From an uncultured Flaviramulus sp. (GTDB lineage Bacteria > Bacteroidota > Bacteroidia > Flavobacteriales > Flavobacteriaceae): a DNA stretch of 64,000 nt. How positions within the stretch are numbered: position 1 is the stretch's first letter; each line of letters begins with the position of its first letter. Below are positions 62,574 to 64,000 of the stretch, in pieces. Position numbers and translations under genes: made by a program. The notes under the pieces were generated by a model. The model worked only from the letters and a program-made list of their open reading frames with translations. It did not search any database and was not told the origin of the DNA. Where the stretch lies: contig CANMUP010000003.1 in NCBI GenBank assembly GCA_947501105.1, forward strand, positions 496,001 through 560,000, in the 5' to 3' direction.

Positions 62574-63632
62574 TTAGATATTTGAGGCTAACCAATCCCC
62601 TACTTCTTTTGTTCCATAAGATTTCCCACCATCTGCCAGGTCTTCAGTAACAATACCTTCGGCTAAGGCTTTGTTAACGGCATCTCTAATTGCTTTACCT
62701 TCTTCGGGTAGATTAAAAGCTGTTTCAAACATCATTGCTGCTGATAAAATAGTTGCCATTGGATTTGCTATGTTTAGCCCTGTAGCTTGGGGATACGACC
62801 CGTGAATAGGCTCAAATAAAGCAATATCTGCTCCCATTGAAGCAGAAGGCATCAATCCCATAGACCCAGAAATAACTGAAGCTTCATCAGTTAAAATATC
62901 TCCAAATAAATTTTCTGTAATTAGCACATCATATGCATTAGGCCATTGAACTAAACGCATAGCAACAGCATCAACAAATTCATAACTAACTTCAACTTCT
63001 GGATAATCCTTTTCCATAGCCTGTACAGTTTCTCTCCATAAACGTGATGTTTCCAAAACATTTGCTTTGTCAACACAACATAATTTTTTAGAACGTGTCA
63101 TCGCTAATTCAAAACCTTTTTTAGCTAAACGTTGTACTTCTGCTCTAGTATAAACGCAATTATCATAAGCCGTTTCACCATCATCTCTTCTTCCTTTTTC
63201 TCCAAAATAAATACCTCCAGTTAACTCACGTAAAAAAACCAAATCTGTACCTTCAATACGCTCTTGCTTTAAAGGAGATTTATCTAATAAAGAAGGAAAT
63301 GTAAAAGTTGGTCGTACATTAGCAAACAATCCTAATTTTTTTCGCATTTTTAATAACCCTTGCTCAGGTCTAACTGGAGCAGATGGGTCGTTATCAAATT
63401 TTGGATGTCCAATAGCTCCAAATAATACAGCATCTGCATTGACACACACATCGTGAGTTTCATCTGGATAAGGTTCTCCAACTGCATCAATAGCAGCTGC
63501 ACCAGTTAATGCTGGCTTCCATGTAATTTCGTGTCCAAATTTATTTGCGACAGCATCACTAACCTTAACGGCTTGATCTATAACTTCTGGTCCAATTCCG
63601 TCTCCGGCTAAAAGGGCAATATTAAATTTCAT
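62574..63632 (-). CDS. leuB: 3-isopropylmalate dehydrogenase
   Basis: 352 aa, third step of leucine biosynthesis (oxidative decarboxylation with NAD). [12 protein letters not shown] start, [14 protein letters not shown], the substrate-specificity helix region [37 protein letters not shown], and [25 protein letters not shown]. It begins 14 nt after the leuA gene ends on the same strand; the usual Bacteroidota order leuCD-leuA-leuB is likely, with more genes beyond the window. Confidence 0.97.
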   Translation of the reverse strand: MKFNIALLAGDGIGPEVIDQAVKVSDAVANKFGHEITWKPALTGAAAIDAVGEPYPDETHDVCVNADAVLFGAIGHPKFDNDPSAPVRPEQGLLKMRKKLGLFANVRPTFTFPSLLDKSPLKQERIEGTDLVFLRELTGGIYFGEKGRRDDGETAYDNCVYTRAEVQRLAKKGFELAMTRSKKLCCVDKANVLETSRLWRETVQAMEKDYPEVEVSYEFVDAVAMRLVQWPNAYDVLITENLFGDILTDEASVISGSMGLMPSASMGADIALFEPIHGSYPQATGLNIANPMATILSAAMMFETAFNLPEEGKAIRDAVNKALAEGIVTEDLADGGKSYGTKEVGDWLASNI

Positions 63633-63646
63633 CTCTATTTTTAATC

Positions 63647-64000
63647 TTAATTAATAATAATATTTAGCATTTTCTCGGTGGCTTTAATTGCAGATACTGT
63701 TTGATCCGAATCTAATCCTCGAGTTTTAAATTCTTTTTCTGAATTCTTCCAAGTAATAATGGTTTCACATAAAGCATCAGAATGACTACCTGGAGGTATT
63801 CTTACCGCGTAATCAATCAATTCTGCAAGGACCATTTTCTTCTTTTTGAACACATTTCTAATAGCATTCATAAAAGCATCAAATTGCCCATCACCTTGGG
63901 CGTTTTCCTCAAAAGTCTCATTATTTATGGTAATTGAGACCGTAGTGGATGGCTTTAAGCCCTTAGAATGTGTTAATACATAAGAGTTTACTTTTACTTT
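63647..64000 (-). CDS. leuA: 2-isopropylmalate synthase, C-terminal part (cut by window edge)
   Basis: The open frame continues through the window end at 64000; visible are the last 117 codons. The segment [23 protein letters not shown] and [21 protein letters not shown] is the LeuA dimerisation/allosteric regulatory domain, which binds leucine. The catalytic TIM barrel lies outside the window, so full length cannot be judged. Paired with leuB. Confidence 0.88.
   Translation of the reverse strand, partial: KVKVNSYVLTHSKGLKPSTTVSITINNETFEENAQGDGQFDAFMNAIRNVFKKKKMVLAELIDYAVRIPPGSHSDALCETIITWKNSEKEFKTRGLDSDQTVSAIKATEKMLNIIIN

Overview
The window is chromosomal DNA from a member of the Bacteroidota, most likely a marine Flavobacteriaceae (the Winogradskyella/Olleya/Formosa/Algibacter type of genome). 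The evidence is low G+C, A-rich rather than Shine-Dalgarno leaders before start codons, TAnnTTTG-type -7 promoter boxes, C-terminal type IX secretion (T9SS) sorting domains on two secreted proteins, many short lipoproteins with a lipobox Cys, and Bacteroidota families (DUF885, DUF4369/TlpA, S9 peptidase with an N-terminal beta domain, YtxJ). I saw no rRNA, tRNA, CRISPR array, transposase or phage module. I could run no searches, so names rest on motif recognition.

Layout. 1-5.9 kb: secreted GH16 glucanase, bacillithiol-linked YtxJ, sulfatase and DUF885 peptidase, all on +. 5.9-10.1 kb: TPR lipoprotein, fumarylacetoacetase and, divergently, serine hydroxymethyltransferase. 10.1-18.2 kb: minus-strand accessory block with a Crp-type regulator, small lipoproteins, a DNA-alkylation repair group (AlkB, a free Ada-type zinc domain, an AraC-methyltransferase fusion), acetyltransferase, DUF3179, DHFR-like, TPR and a plug-only protein. 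18.2-23.3 kb: thrA-thrB-thrC preceded by a previously unlisted 25-codon leader peptide rich in Thr and Ile. 23.4-34.1 kb: Nnr, TlpA-like lipoprotein, a tight five-gene operon (oxygenase, SUI1, DUF1835, nucleoside phosphorylase, PBP-like protein), fused alpha/beta E1 dehydrogenase, M19 dipeptidase, 3D-domain lipoprotein. 34.1-47.9 kb: orphan ExbD with two tiny upstream ORFs, S9 peptidase, helicase, a small + cluster, then an ECF sigma / anti-sigma-like / DUF4097 operon next to an outer-membrane barrel gene. 48-58.4 kb: GT9, M23-LysM peptidase, HxlR regulator with divergent nitroreductase, a decayed serine hydrolase, AraC regulator, CPBP protease, unknown small genes and a repeat-flanked outer-membrane protein. 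58.6-64 kb: membrane proteins, mechanosensitive channel, PhoX-like T9SS protein, leuB and the 3' end of leuA.

The most interesting signal is regulatory. Four minus-strand transcription units carry the same bipartite box, TG(T/C)AAC - exactly 16 nt - (N)(G/T)TCTA, 45-80 nt ahead of their first gene: the ECF sigma operon itself, the barrel gene beside it, the S9 peptidase, and the ExbD unit. This looks like an autoregulated ECF envelope regulon. It would include three unannotated small proteins (28, 44 and 46 aa); the first two share an MRTL start and a W..(K)KR(R)Y end, and a terminator-like hairpin spans the stop codon of the first.

Other regulatory findings are the threonine leader peptide and a pair of near-identical palindromic operators between the HxlR regulator and its nitroreductase, one of which covers a TAnnTTTG box.
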